Part shown: positions 1 to 6,232 of the stretch, piece after piece
Position numbering within the stretch: the stretch's first letter is position 1
Layout: every line of letters begins with the position of its first letter
Assembly (NCBI GenBank): GCA_018064385.1
Contig: JAGHVI010000106.1
Location: 1 to 9,070 of the forward strand
Direction: 5' to 3'
From: Candidatus Minthenecus merdequi
GTDB lineage: Bacteria; Bacteroidota; Bacteroidia; Bacteroidales; Paludibacteraceae
DNA: 9,070 bases
Program-made: the position numbers and the translations under genes
The notes under the pieces: generated by a model
Databases searched by the model: none
The model's input: the letters and a program-made list of their open reading frames with translations, nothing else
Told to the model about the DNA's origin: nothing

Positions 1-2
1 GA

Positions 3-71
3 CCGACTGACAAGCAGCAAGATGTAAAAATAAATTCAAAAGCGTCCAATTATGAACCATTCGCCTTGTAA
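3..71 (+). CDS. possible C-terminal tail of an upstream gene (partial)
   Basis: The frame beginning at base 3 is open from the window edge for 22 codons and ends at a TAA at 69-71, with a C-terminus reading NYEPFAL. Another forward frame stops already at base 27, so an upstream gene could end there instead. I recognise no family in so short a piece. The main reason to suspect a gene end is position: the sbcD promoter begins about 120 bases further on, and the bases between show no other coding signal. Low confidence. Confidence 0.25.
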   Translation, partial: PTDKQQDVKINSKASNYEPFAL

Positions 72-181
72 CTTAAAAACATAATTAATAGAACCACCCT
101 AAATATTAATCCTCGTACATACGTAGGTAAAAAATCGGCATCTTTACCCATGAAGAAAATGACACGTCTTGAAAAAAATCT

Positions 182-228
182 TTCAAATTATTTTGTCCTG
201 TCCGATTATTTTTGTAACTTTGCAACGT
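182..228 (+). repeat. 47-base direct repeat, copy 1 (sbcD promoter block)
   Basis: This block aligns without gaps to 5017-5063, with 40 of 47 bases identical by hand count. It starts with TTCAAATT, contains the promoter TTTG and the -7 box, and ends with GCAACGT. The longest shared runs are GATTATTTTTGT and ACTTTGCAACGT. The identity extends beyond the two promoter boxes into the spacer and flanks, so it is more than two independent matches to a promoter consensus. Confidence 0.8.
192..222 (+). promoter_or_regulatory. Bacteroidota-type promoter of sbcDC
   Basis: TTTG at 192-195, a 19-base spacer, then TAACTTTG at 215-222, a full match to the -33/-7 consensus used by the Bacteroidota primary sigma factor. 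Transcription would start roughly at 226-230. That is about 70 bases upstream of the preferred sbcD ATG at 299, leaving an A-rich 5' untranslated region without a Shine-Dalgarno sequence, as is common in this phylum. No operator-like palindrome is evident around it. Confidence 0.75.
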
Positions 229-298
229 GGTATATATTAGTGAAGAGACAAAACTCACAATCCAAACAGCAAAAAAAACAATAGTCTATAAAAATTTT

Positions 299-1561
299 AT
301 GAAGATAATAACCACAAGTGATTGGCACATTGGCAATCTTTTTCACGGCAATGACAGATTACAGGAACATAGACATTTTCTGAAGTGGCTTCTTTTGCAG
401 ATAAAAGAACTGAAACCTGACGCTTTGCTTGTTGCAGGTGACGTGTTCGACAATGGCAATCCATCTGCAGCAGCTCAATCGGCATATTACGAGTTTATTG
501 CAGATGCTACACAATGTTGTCCTGAAATACAGATTGTGATAATAGCAGGCAATCATGACTCGGCAAATAGACTTGAAGCTCCGAGGGCTCTTTTGTCACG
601 ACACAAAGTAGATGTTCGCGGTTCAATACATCGCACTTGGGTACAAAACGAAGATGGCGGAAGATGGGAAATTGATTATGACGACCTTATAATACCTATC
701 ACCAGCAAGAGTGGTGAAAAGATTGCTGTGTTAGCTGTCCCTTATCTGAGAAACGATGTTGTACAGAACTCAAACTACTCGAATGGAGTTAACAGTATTA
801 TACGCGAATTGACAGCAAGAGCAAGAACTAAGTTTCCTAACATTCCTCTTGTGATGATGGCGCATTTGTATGCCAAAGGGGCAGATATTGCAACAAGTGA
901 CGCAAGCGAAAAAATTGTTATTGGTGGACAGGAAGAGGTGATTATGGAAGGGTGGAGCAATCATCCGGATTATATGACATGTGGACATATACACAAACGT
1001 CAGCATATCTGGAATACAGATTGGGCACGATATACAGGTAGCATTCTGCCTATGTCATTTGCCGAGATAGATTATAGACATGGCGTGGATTTTGTGACTA
1101 TAGATGATAGAAACAAGATAGAAACTAAGTTTATAGAGTACAATTTGCAACATAGACTTCGTGTTCTGCCAGAAAACGATGAAGAACTTACACCTAAGAG
1201 ACTGCAAAAACTGATAGACAAGGAATTGGCTGACCGTAAGGGTGAAATGCCAGACGATGATTTTGTATATCTTATGTTGAAAGTGAAAATAGAAAAAATG
1301 AACAATGATGACATCAATGAGTTGGAAGCTTTTGTAAGAACAAAAAACGCTGTGTTGTGCAAAATACAAAAAATTATACAAACTGTTGATGTGTGTACCA
1401 TAACTGGTAATCAGCAAATTCAGAGTATTGACGATATTCTGAATCGTGACCCCCTTGAAGCAATAAAAGAGACTTTTTTGGTGAAAAACAATGTTGAGAT
1501 GAATGAACATCAAGAAGAGATGTTAAGGGGTCTGCTGCAAACAATTAAAATTGAAGAGTAA
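299..1561 (+). CDS. sbcD: SbcD, nuclease subunit of the SbcCD (Mre11-Rad50-like) complex
   Basis: A 420-aa calcineurin-like metallophosphoesterase. It supplies the Mn-dependent exonuclease and endonuclease activity of SbcCD, which opens DNA hairpins and processes blocked double-strand ends during repair. Metal-binding motifs appear in order: SDWH (D8, H10), GDVFD (D48), GNHD (N85, H86, D87), AHLYAKG (H189) and CGHIH (H230, H232). The length suits the family, and the part after about residue 285 would be the capping and SbcC-docking region. The frame is open from a GTG at 227, but that codon lies at the predicted transcription start and the extra 24 residues look non-conserved. The ATG at 299 begins directly with the canonical MKIITTSDWH, so I choose it. 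The stop overlaps the sbcC start as TAATG, implying translational coupling. Confidence 0.95.
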   Translation: MKIITTSDWHIGNLFHGNDRLQEHRHFLKWLLLQIKELKPDALLVAGDVFDNGNPSAAAQSAYYEFIADATQCCPEIQIVIIAGNHDSANRLEAPRALLSRHKVDVRGSIHRTWVQNEDGGRWEIDYDDLIIPITSKSGEKIAVLAVPYLRNDVVQNSNYSNGVNSIIRELTARARTKFPNIPLVMMAHLYAKGADIATSDASEKIVIGGQEEVIMEGWSNHPDYMTCGHIHKRQHIWNTDWARYTGSILPMSFAEIDYRHGVDFVTIDDRNKIETKFIEYNLQHRLRVLPENDEELTPKRLQKLIDKELADRKGEMPDDDFVYLMLKVKIEKMNNDDINELEAFVRTKNAVLCKIQKIIQTVDVCTITGNQQIQSIDDILNRDPLEAIKETFLVKNNVEMNEHQEEMLRGLLQTIKIEE

Positions 1562-4500
1562 TGAAGTTCTTAAAACTTGAAATCAAGAATCTTGCATCGC
1601 TTGACCGACAAGATGGCGAAACTATAAATTTTGATAAAGGTGCACTGGGTGAAAGCACCATTTTCAGCATAGTAGGAGCTACCGGCAGTGGAAAGTCAAC
1701 CATACTGGACGCTATCTGTTTGGCATTATACAATCGTGCACCGCGCTATCCACGAAAGAAGGGTGAACGTAACCAGAATATAGAGATTTTCGGAGAATTG
1801 GAGAGTGATGAAAAAAACCGTCTTGCTCCTACCGATGCACGCAACATTCTGACACGAGGTAAAAAAGAGGGGTTCAGCAAACTCACTTTCCTTGCAAACA
1901 ATGGGGTAGTGTATCGTGCAGAATGGTATGTTCGTCAGAAAATCAAGAGTTATGACGAAGCTGTTACTTTGTTATATAAGATAGTACAAAACAATGGAAT
2001 ACAATCCGAAGAGACGGCAGCGTGGAACGAATTGCCGCAAATAATAGGTTTGGATTATGAACAGTTCCTACGCACAGTGCTGATTGCTCAAGGGTCTTTT
2101 GCTAATTTTTTGACATCTAAAGAGAACGAGCGTTACGAATTGCTGGAGAAACTGATTGGATGTGAAGGATTGTATTCTAATATCGCACTCAAGATAAAAC
2201 AACAACGAGATGAAGCGGCTCATAAATATGACCAAATTGTCGCTCTTTTCTCGGCTCAGGTAAAAGACATAATACAGGAAGATGAACTGGCTCAACTTAA
2301 AAATAAAATTGTTGAACTTGTTGATGTTGAAGATAAAGCAAAAAAAGAGTTGGAGCGAGTGAGAGAATCCATTAAATGGTATGAAGATGAAGATAATCAT
2401 ATTGCCAAAATTGCTGGTTTTGAACAAAGTTTCAGCGAGGCTAAGCAACAGATTGAGGCTTTGCGGGACGAGTCTGATCGCCTTGCTCTGCATGATGCAG
2501 TGCAACCTGCTTTGACTCTGCTCGGCGAATTAAAGAAGGCTGAAGAAAACATCAGAAAATGCGATAAAGACTTATTAATCCTTGGTCAGAAAATAGCAGC
2601 AAAAGAGGAAGATGTCAAGAAAGAAGAAGAGTCATTGGCGAAGCTGAATCAGGTATCTGAAGAAACTTCGCTGGAATTGGAAAAGCAGAAACCACACATC
2701 AACAAGGCTCGTGAGATAAAAGTTGAATTGGATGGATTGAAGAGATTGTTCAACGAAAAGGAGTCAGCAAAAAATGATGCTGCCAAAGCCAAAGATAAAG
2801 CAGACAAAGAGTTGGCTGACAATGAAAAAGCCATAACAGAAGCAACTCGTGCTTTGAAACAATTCAAACAAGAACAGTGTGACCTGCTAAACAAATTCAA
2901 AAATGAGGAAACAATAATAAAACAGAAGGCGGAAAAGGCCTTTGAAAAATATAATCAGGAAAACGGGAAACTTCAAAAATGCGATGCAGCTAAACTTCAA
3001 GAGGCAAAGACTTGTGCTTTGAATACCCAAACAGATTTGAACACTGCCATACGCATACAAAATGAACTGAAAATCAAAAGTAATCAGAAAGAAAACTATC
3101 TCAACCAAAAGCAACTACTGACAGAGAGAAATAACAAAATATCGGAACATCTCAAAACTTTTGAAATTGAAAAGTTGAAAAATGAGTTGGATACTTTGAC
3201 CAAGTCTTACACTCTGATGACCAGCGAAAAATGGGTTCAACATCGTTCTCTTCTTGTTGAAGGTCAAGCTTGCCCTTTGTGCGGAGCAACAGACCATCCT
3301 TACCATAATGATGAGACTATTACACCTGTTATTGATGAAATGAAGAAACTGGTTGACGAGAAAAGGATAAATTTTGACAAGCAAAATGATAAAAGACAAC
3401 AACTGGCAAATGAACTGGCAACTAATAATGGTTTGATTGAGGGTATCAAAAACACTTTGCGCAATCTCGATACAGAGATATTAAAGCTTAATAATGAGTG
3501 GTATGCAATAAATGAATTGCATAAGGATTGGTATGCAGATGTCGTAATGCTCAAATCACTTATACCAGAGACTGAAAAATGTGTTGAAGAGACAGAAAAT
3601 TGTTTGAAAGAGTTTAATAACCTAACCAAAACAGTAGAGAGGCTCAGAAAAGAAAAAGAGATGGCTGAAGGAGAGAAACAGAATTTTGAGCATGACTCGT
3701 TGGAAAAACAACAGAAAGCAGAAAAAAAAGTAAGAGACGCGTATATCTTGCTTGAAACTGAAAACGGAAAGAGCGAGAACTTGAGGTCGCAACAGAATGA
3801 AAAAGTTGAGGCTCTGACAACAGCCATTGATGTCTGGCTAAAGACATCACAAGAGTTCAATATAAAAGAAGATGCATTGAAACAAGAGATAGGTGACAAA
3901 GACCCAGACGAATACGAAAAGTTATTGAACAATGCAAAGATAGTGGCAGAAAAAGCGTTGAAAGATAAGTACAGTGCAATAGCCTTATTACGTGAACAAC
4001 TGAAGGAGATAAAAGGCGAAGAATTTGCTATAAAAAACCATAAAGAGGATGAATTTTTAACTCTCTCGCAAAAGAAGAACGAACTTTCATTATGGTTGTC
4101 GAAATATAATGCAGGTAGGACAGAACAACTTACAAACGAGGTGATTACATCGTTATTTGTTGCTACAGATAATTGGGAAGAGATACGAGACAGACAGAAA
4201 CGTACAATGGAATATTTCACTTCCACTAAAATTACTCTTGAAAATGAGATAAAAGTTCACGATGAACATCAAGCAATGAAGCCTGAACAGTCAAAAGAAG
4301 AACTTATTGCACGCAAAACGGAGATAGAAAGCCTTGATAATACAGAACTTGTAGATGCAAAGGCACGACTGCAACGACATAATGATGCCGTTCGGCAAAT
4401 GGGTGCAATGGTAAAAGAAAAACAGAAATCTGAAGAATATAAGCGTGAATGGGATGAGATAAATAATGCCATAGGAAGCGAAGGCAAAACACTCCGCAAG

Positions 4501-4953
4501 ATAGCACAATGCTATACGCTTCGTTTCCTTATTGAACATGCCAATGTTGAAATTCGTAAATTTAATAGTCGCTATGAACTTCAGCAGGTGAAAAATTCAT
4601 TAGGAATCCGAGTTGTTGACCATGACCGTGCTGACGATGTGCGAGATACAACATCACTGTCGGGCGGCGAGACATTCATAGTATCACTTGGACTTGCGCT
4701 TGGACTTTCGGCACTTTCGTCTCGTAACATATCGTTCGACAATCTCTTTATTGACGAAGGATTTGGTACGCTTGACCCTGACACTCTGGCGACTGTCATC
4801 GACTCGTTGTCAATGTTGCAATCTTCGCAAGGAAAAAAGGTCGGAGTAATAAGTCACACCGACACTATGTCAGAACGTATAACCACCCAGATACGCATCA
4901 TCAAACAAGGTAATTCCGGCAGCAGCCATATCGAAGTGTATCCGAATGAATGA
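1561..4953 (+). CDS. sbcC: SbcC, Rad50-like SMC ATPase subunit of SbcCD
   Basis: A 1130-aa SMC/Rad50-type ATPase that partners SbcD. ATP binding and hydrolysis open and close the complex on DNA ends. The N-terminal ATPase half has Walker A GATGSGKST (residues 39-47) and a Q-loop in VLIAQGSF (Q177). The long middle is rich in K, E, Q and L, as expected of two antiparallel coiled-coil arms. The arms meet at a zinc hook, CPLC (C571, C574), followed by GATDHPYH, almost exactly mid-protein. The C-terminal half has the ABC signature LSGGE (1033-1037), Walker B NLFIDEGFGTLD (D1065, E1066) with the D-loop, and the H-loop VISHTD (H1099). All catalytic elements are intact, so it should be functional. 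It is slightly longer than the E. coli protein, within the coiled-coil variation of the family. The start shares a base with the sbcD stop. Confidence 0.96.
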   Translation: MKFLKLEIKNLASLDRQDGETINFDKGALGESTIFSIVGATGSGKSTILDAICLALYNRAPRYPRKKGERNQNIEIFGELESDEKNRLAPTDARNILTRGKKEGFSKLTFLANNGVVYRAEWYVRQKIKSYDEAVTLLYKIVQNNGIQSEETAAWNELPQIIGLDYEQFLRTVLIAQGSFANFLTSKENERYELLEKLIGCEGLYSNIALKIKQQRDEAAHKYDQIVALFSAQVKDIIQEDELAQLKNKIVELVDVEDKAKKELERVRESIKWYEDEDNHIAKIAGFEQSFSEAKQQIEALRDESDRLALHDAVQPALTLLGELKKAEENIRKCDKDLLILGQKIAAKEEDVKKEEESLAKLNQVSEETSLELEKQKPHINKAREIKVELDGLKRLFNEKESAKNDAAKAKDKADKELADNEKAITEATRALKQFKQEQCDLLNKFKNEETIIKQKAEKAFEKYNQENGKLQKCDAAKLQEAKTCALNTQTDLNTAIRIQNELKIKSNQKENYLNQKQLLTERNNKISEHLKTFEIEKLKNELDTLTKSYTLMTSEKWVQHRSLLVEGQACPLCGATDHPYHNDETITPVIDEMKKLVDEKRINFDKQNDKRQQLANELATNNGLIEGIKNTLRNLDTEILKLNNEWYAINELHKDWYADVVMLKSLIPETEKCVEETENCLKEFNNLTKTVERLRKEKEMAEGEKQNFEHDSLEKQQKAEKKVRDAYILLETENGKSENLRSQQNEKVEALTTAIDVWLKTSQEFNIKEDALKQEIGDKDPDEYEKLLNNAKIVAEKALKDKYSAIALLREQLKEIKGEEFAIKNHKEDEFLTLSQKKNELSLWLSKYNAGRTEQLTNEVITSLFVATDNWEEIRDRQKRTMEYFTSTKITLENEIKVHDEHQAMKPEQSKEELIARKTEIESLDNTELVDAKARLQRHNDAVRQMGAMVKEKQKSEEYKREWDEINNAIGSEGKTLRKIAQCYTLRFLIEHANVEIRKFNSRYELQQVKNSLGIRVVDHDRADDVRDTTSLSGGETFIVSLGLALGLSALSSRNISFDNLFIDEGFGTLDPDTLATVIDSLSMLQSSQGKKVGVISHTDTMSERITTQIRIIKQGNSGSSHIEVYPNE

Positions 4954-5016
4954 AAATTATTTTTTGCTAATTGTTTATTTTTAGAAAAAAAACCTTTGCA
5001 GTTCGAGAAAATATCC

Positions 5017-5063
5017 TTCAAATTCCTTTGCCATATCAGATTATTTTTGTTACTTTGCAACGT
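5017..5063 (+). repeat. 47-base direct repeat, copy 2 (promoter block before the structured RNA)
   Basis: A gapless near-copy (40/47) of 182-228. The seven differences fall at repeat positions 9, 10, 15, 17, 19, 22 and 35. The sbcDC operon is therefore flanked by two same-direction copies. The sequence diverges at once downstream of each GCAACGT and is only loosely similar upstream (A-rich). Confidence 0.8.
5027..5057 (+). promoter_or_regulatory. Bacteroidota-type promoter for the structured leader/ncRNA
   Basis: TTTG at 5027-5030, a 19-base spacer, then TTACTTTG at 5050-5057. This is one mismatch from the TAnnTTTG -7 consensus and has the same spacing as the sbcD promoter. The predicted transcription start is about 5061-5065. 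The first plausible protein start on this strand is near 5561, so the transcript would begin with about 500 non-coding bases, or end earlier at the terminator-like hairpin near 5397. Confidence 0.7.
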
Positions 5064-5064
5064 A

Positions 5065-5106
5065 AAATCAGCTGTTTGTGGGTGATGCCGTAAATTTCTG
5101 ATTTAC
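5065..5106 (+). promoter_or_regulatory. two mutually exclusive short hairpins at the transcript 5' end
   Basis: AAATCAG 5065-5071 is perfectly complementary to CTGATTT 5098-5104 (7 bp). GTAAAT 5090-5095 is perfectly complementary to ATTTAC 5101-5106 (6 bp, 5-base loop). The two share bases 5101-5104, so only one can form at a time. This is compatible with a small conformational switch or simply with chance in AT-rich sequence; I see no ligand-binding core. Confidence 0.3.
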
Positions 5107-5367
5107 AAATATATTACATATAAATAGCATTGACTATCATTGTGGTATTCCAGAGAACAAGCTTGAGAAACTTCCAATTCTGAATAGACACCACATCAAT
5201 GATGGTTGGCTTTTCCGTATATAGCCAGAGACTGTGTGCTGAGAGTTTGCCAATCGTCCAATGATAATATTTAGTTAATGCCAAGCATTCCATTACTGGA
5301 TTGTTGGCATTTTCTTATCATTGGACGGAGGTTCAGAAATTCTCAAGCTTGGCCTCAGGAATACCGT

Positions 5368-5397
5368 AAGATGATTGCCTGCAATCCTTTTCTTTTT
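5368..5397 (+). terminator. terminator-like hairpin with T-rich tail
   Basis: GATTG 5373-5377 pairs with CAATC 5382-5386 around a CCTG loop, and AAG 5368-5370 can add pairs with CTT 5387-5389 across an AT bulge. The tail that follows is TTCTTTTT up to 5397. The stem is short and modest in GC, and the pairing competes with the possible P1 extension (ATGAT 5371-5375). It would end the structured transcript or act as an attenuator ahead of the methyltransferase operon. Confidence 0.4.
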
Positions 5398-5431
5398 GCA
5401 TGGCAGTAGTCTTGCAATATACACATATATA

Positions 5432-5484
5432 CAAGCCAATTTGGTTGATTGATAGCATTTGCGTTAATTAGCCGAGTTGGCTTG
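5432..5484 (+). other. second hairpin with G-U pairs, upstream of the methyltransferase operon
   Basis: CAAGCCAA 5432-5439 pairs perfectly with TTGGCTTG 5477-5484. After a symmetric 3x3 internal loop (TTT/GAG), GGTTGATT 5443-5450 pairs with AATTAGCC 5466-5473 through eight pairs, two of them G-U (5445/5471 and 5447/5469). These two pairs exist only if the + strand is transcribed; on the other strand they are A-C mismatches. A T-rich run (TTGTTTTATTT) follows, so it could also be a terminator. Function unknown. Confidence 0.45.
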
Positions 5485-5494
5485 AATTGTTTTA

Positions 5495-5525
5495 TTTGGG
5501 TTTCATATAGCCTTCATTATATTCA
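5495..5525 (+). promoter_or_regulatory. weak candidate promoter for the methyltransferase operon
   Basis: TTTG at 5495-5498, a 19-base spacer, then TATATTCA at 5518-5525, which matches TAnnTTTG at four of the six defined positions. The spacing equals that of the two strong promoters here. It would start a transcript near 5530 with a leader of about 30 bases that includes the ribosome binding site. The match is weak, and the operon may instead be read from the 5027-5057 promoter. Confidence 0.22.
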
Positions 5526-5548
5526 GTTCGCTGACTTGGTGTTTGTAC

Positions 5549-5555
5549 GGAGGAG
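5549..5555 (+). promoter_or_regulatory. strong Shine-Dalgarno site fixing the start at 5561
   Basis: GGAGGAG lies with seven bases between GGAGG and the ATG at 5561, an optimal distance. The site decides the start: the frame is also open from TTG 5543, but that start would place the Shine-Dalgarno inside the coding sequence. Strong sites of this kind are uncommon in Bacteroidota, and the other gene starts in this window lack one. Confidence 0.65.
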
Positions 5556-5560
5556 AAGTT

Positions 5561-6232
5561 ATGGTCAGGAAAAGTCAGATAAAATCCAAGGAAAGAGTGT
5601 CTTTACATGGAGAGGTGTTCACCAATGAACGCGAAGTCAATGCTATGCTTGATTTGGTGAAACCAGAGTGTCTTCGCCCTGACTCGCGATTTCTTGAGCC
5701 AGCTTGTGGCGATGGTAATTTCCTATGCGCCATACTTGAACGTAAACTCAAGGAAGTGAGGCGCAAATACAAATCTTCCGTCCGAGATTACGAATACTAT
5801 TCAGTCATTACCCTTGGCAGTCTTTATGGCGTTGACATTATGAGTGACAATGTAGAGGCTTGCCGCCGGCATCTCTTCAAAATTTGGGATAAACAATATA
5901 AATCGGTTTGTAAGTCTGACTGCACAGATGAAACACGGGAAGCAATAAAATTCATCATTTCAAGAAACATTGTGTGCGGCAATGCGCTTACGTTGATGTG
6001 CGTTGACGAGAACGGGAATGATACAGACGAACCTATCATTTTCTCAGAGTGGAGTCCTGTTATGAAACCTATGGTTCAGCGGCAGGATTTTACTTTTGAA
6101 GAAATACTTCGCAAGAGCCAATCAAACGAAACAGAAGCAAAGCTTTTGAATGAGAACGACCTCTATGACCCTGAAGGCCATTTCATAGCAAGATATACTA
6201 CACACTATAAAAAAATACAAAAGAATGGATAA
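5561..6232 (+). CDS. methyltransferase-like accessory protein: SAM motif present, catalytic NPPY absent
   Basis: A 223-aa protein resembling the N-terminal half of a gamma-class adenine DNA methyltransferase. An N-terminal GEVFTNEREVNAML (17-30) matches the start of N6-methylase folds. The SAM-binding motif I is FLEPACGDGNFL (44-55), followed by YGVDIMSDNVEACR (89-102) as the acidic motif II, and CGNALTL (139-145). Where (N/D)PPY should follow there is instead IIFSEWSP (159-166), then a charged tail. It can thus plausibly bind SAM but probably cannot methylate alone. It may be a regulatory or complex-forming partner of the next gene, with which it shares the VFTxxE segment and motif I. Similar short proteins are commonly annotated as restriction subunit M or N-6 methylase (recalled, not searched). 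It ends in an 8-base overlap with the next gene. The frame appears intact; no degraded remainder of a larger methylase is visible. Confidence 0.75.
   Translation: MVRKSQIKSKERVSLHGEVFTNEREVNAMLDLVKPECLRPDSRFLEPACGDGNFLCAILERKLKEVRRKYKSSVRDYEYYSVITLGSLYGVDIMSDNVEACRRHLFKIWDKQYKSVCKSDCTDETREAIKFIISRNIVCGNALTLMCVDENGNDTDEPIIFSEWSPVMKPMVQRQDFTFEEILRKSQSNETEAKLLNENDLYDPEGHFIARYTTHYKKIQKNG

Larger units (their letters stand above)
5064..5397 (+). ncRNA. candidate structured non-coding RNA or long regulatory leader, family not recognised
   Basis: No convincing ORF occurs here, but nested inverted repeats give a coherent fold. P1: GGTATTCC 5144-5151 with 5358-5365 (8 bp). P2: 5158-5169 with 5340-5351 (12 bp perfect), separated from P1 by a nearly symmetric loop in which GAG 5153-5155 can pair with CTC 5354-5356. 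P3: TTGGC 5206-5210 with GCCAA 5249-5253. P4: 5255-5267 with 5315-5327 (13 bp perfect). P5: AATGCCAA 5277-5284 with 5304-5311 (8 bp). P6: TCCA 5289-5292 with TGGA 5297-5300, closed by a TTAC loop. ATCAT 5136-5140 with ATGAT 5371-5375 may extend P1. The fold sits between a good upstream promoter and a terminator-like hairpin, predicting a transcript of about 330 bases. It resembles no RNase P, tmRNA, SRP, 6S or riboswitch signature I can recall. The ends are inferred from promoter and terminator only. Confidence 0.6.

Noticed and set aside
126..148. GGTAAA / TTTACC inverted repeat as a terminator for an upstream gene
   Set aside because: Only 6 bp with an 11-base loop and no T-run after it; likely chance.
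150..284. Small 44-codon + strand ORF starting at ATG 150
   Set aside because: It spans the sbcD promoter and its composition just reflects AT-rich DNA; no ribosome binding signal or family resemblance.
227..298. Upstream GTG start adding 24 residues to SbcD
   Set aside because: The GTG lies at the predicted transcription start just after the -7 box, and the family N-terminus begins at the ATG at 299 with the metal motif a few residues in.
3300..4226. 308-codon open frame on the minus strand inside sbcC
   Set aside because: It lies opposite the low-complexity coiled-coil region of sbcC, its product is Ser/Phe-rich without motifs, and it has no start signal. The + strand frame has all Rad50-type motifs.
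4954..5010. Terminator immediately after sbcC
   Set aside because: The region is rich in A and T runs with only a 5-bp AATTA/TAATT pairing; no credible GC-containing stem, so I do not call a terminator.
5144..5365. Retron-like msr/msd RNA
   Set aside because: Long hairpins and outer inverted repeats recall retrons, but no reverse transcriptase gene or recognisable msr start is in the window.
5144..5365. MITE or other small transposable element with terminal inverted repeats
   Set aside because: The pairing is spread through several nested internal helices rather than at the ends only, and I see no target-site duplication flanking 5144 or 5365. A genome-wide copy search would settle it.
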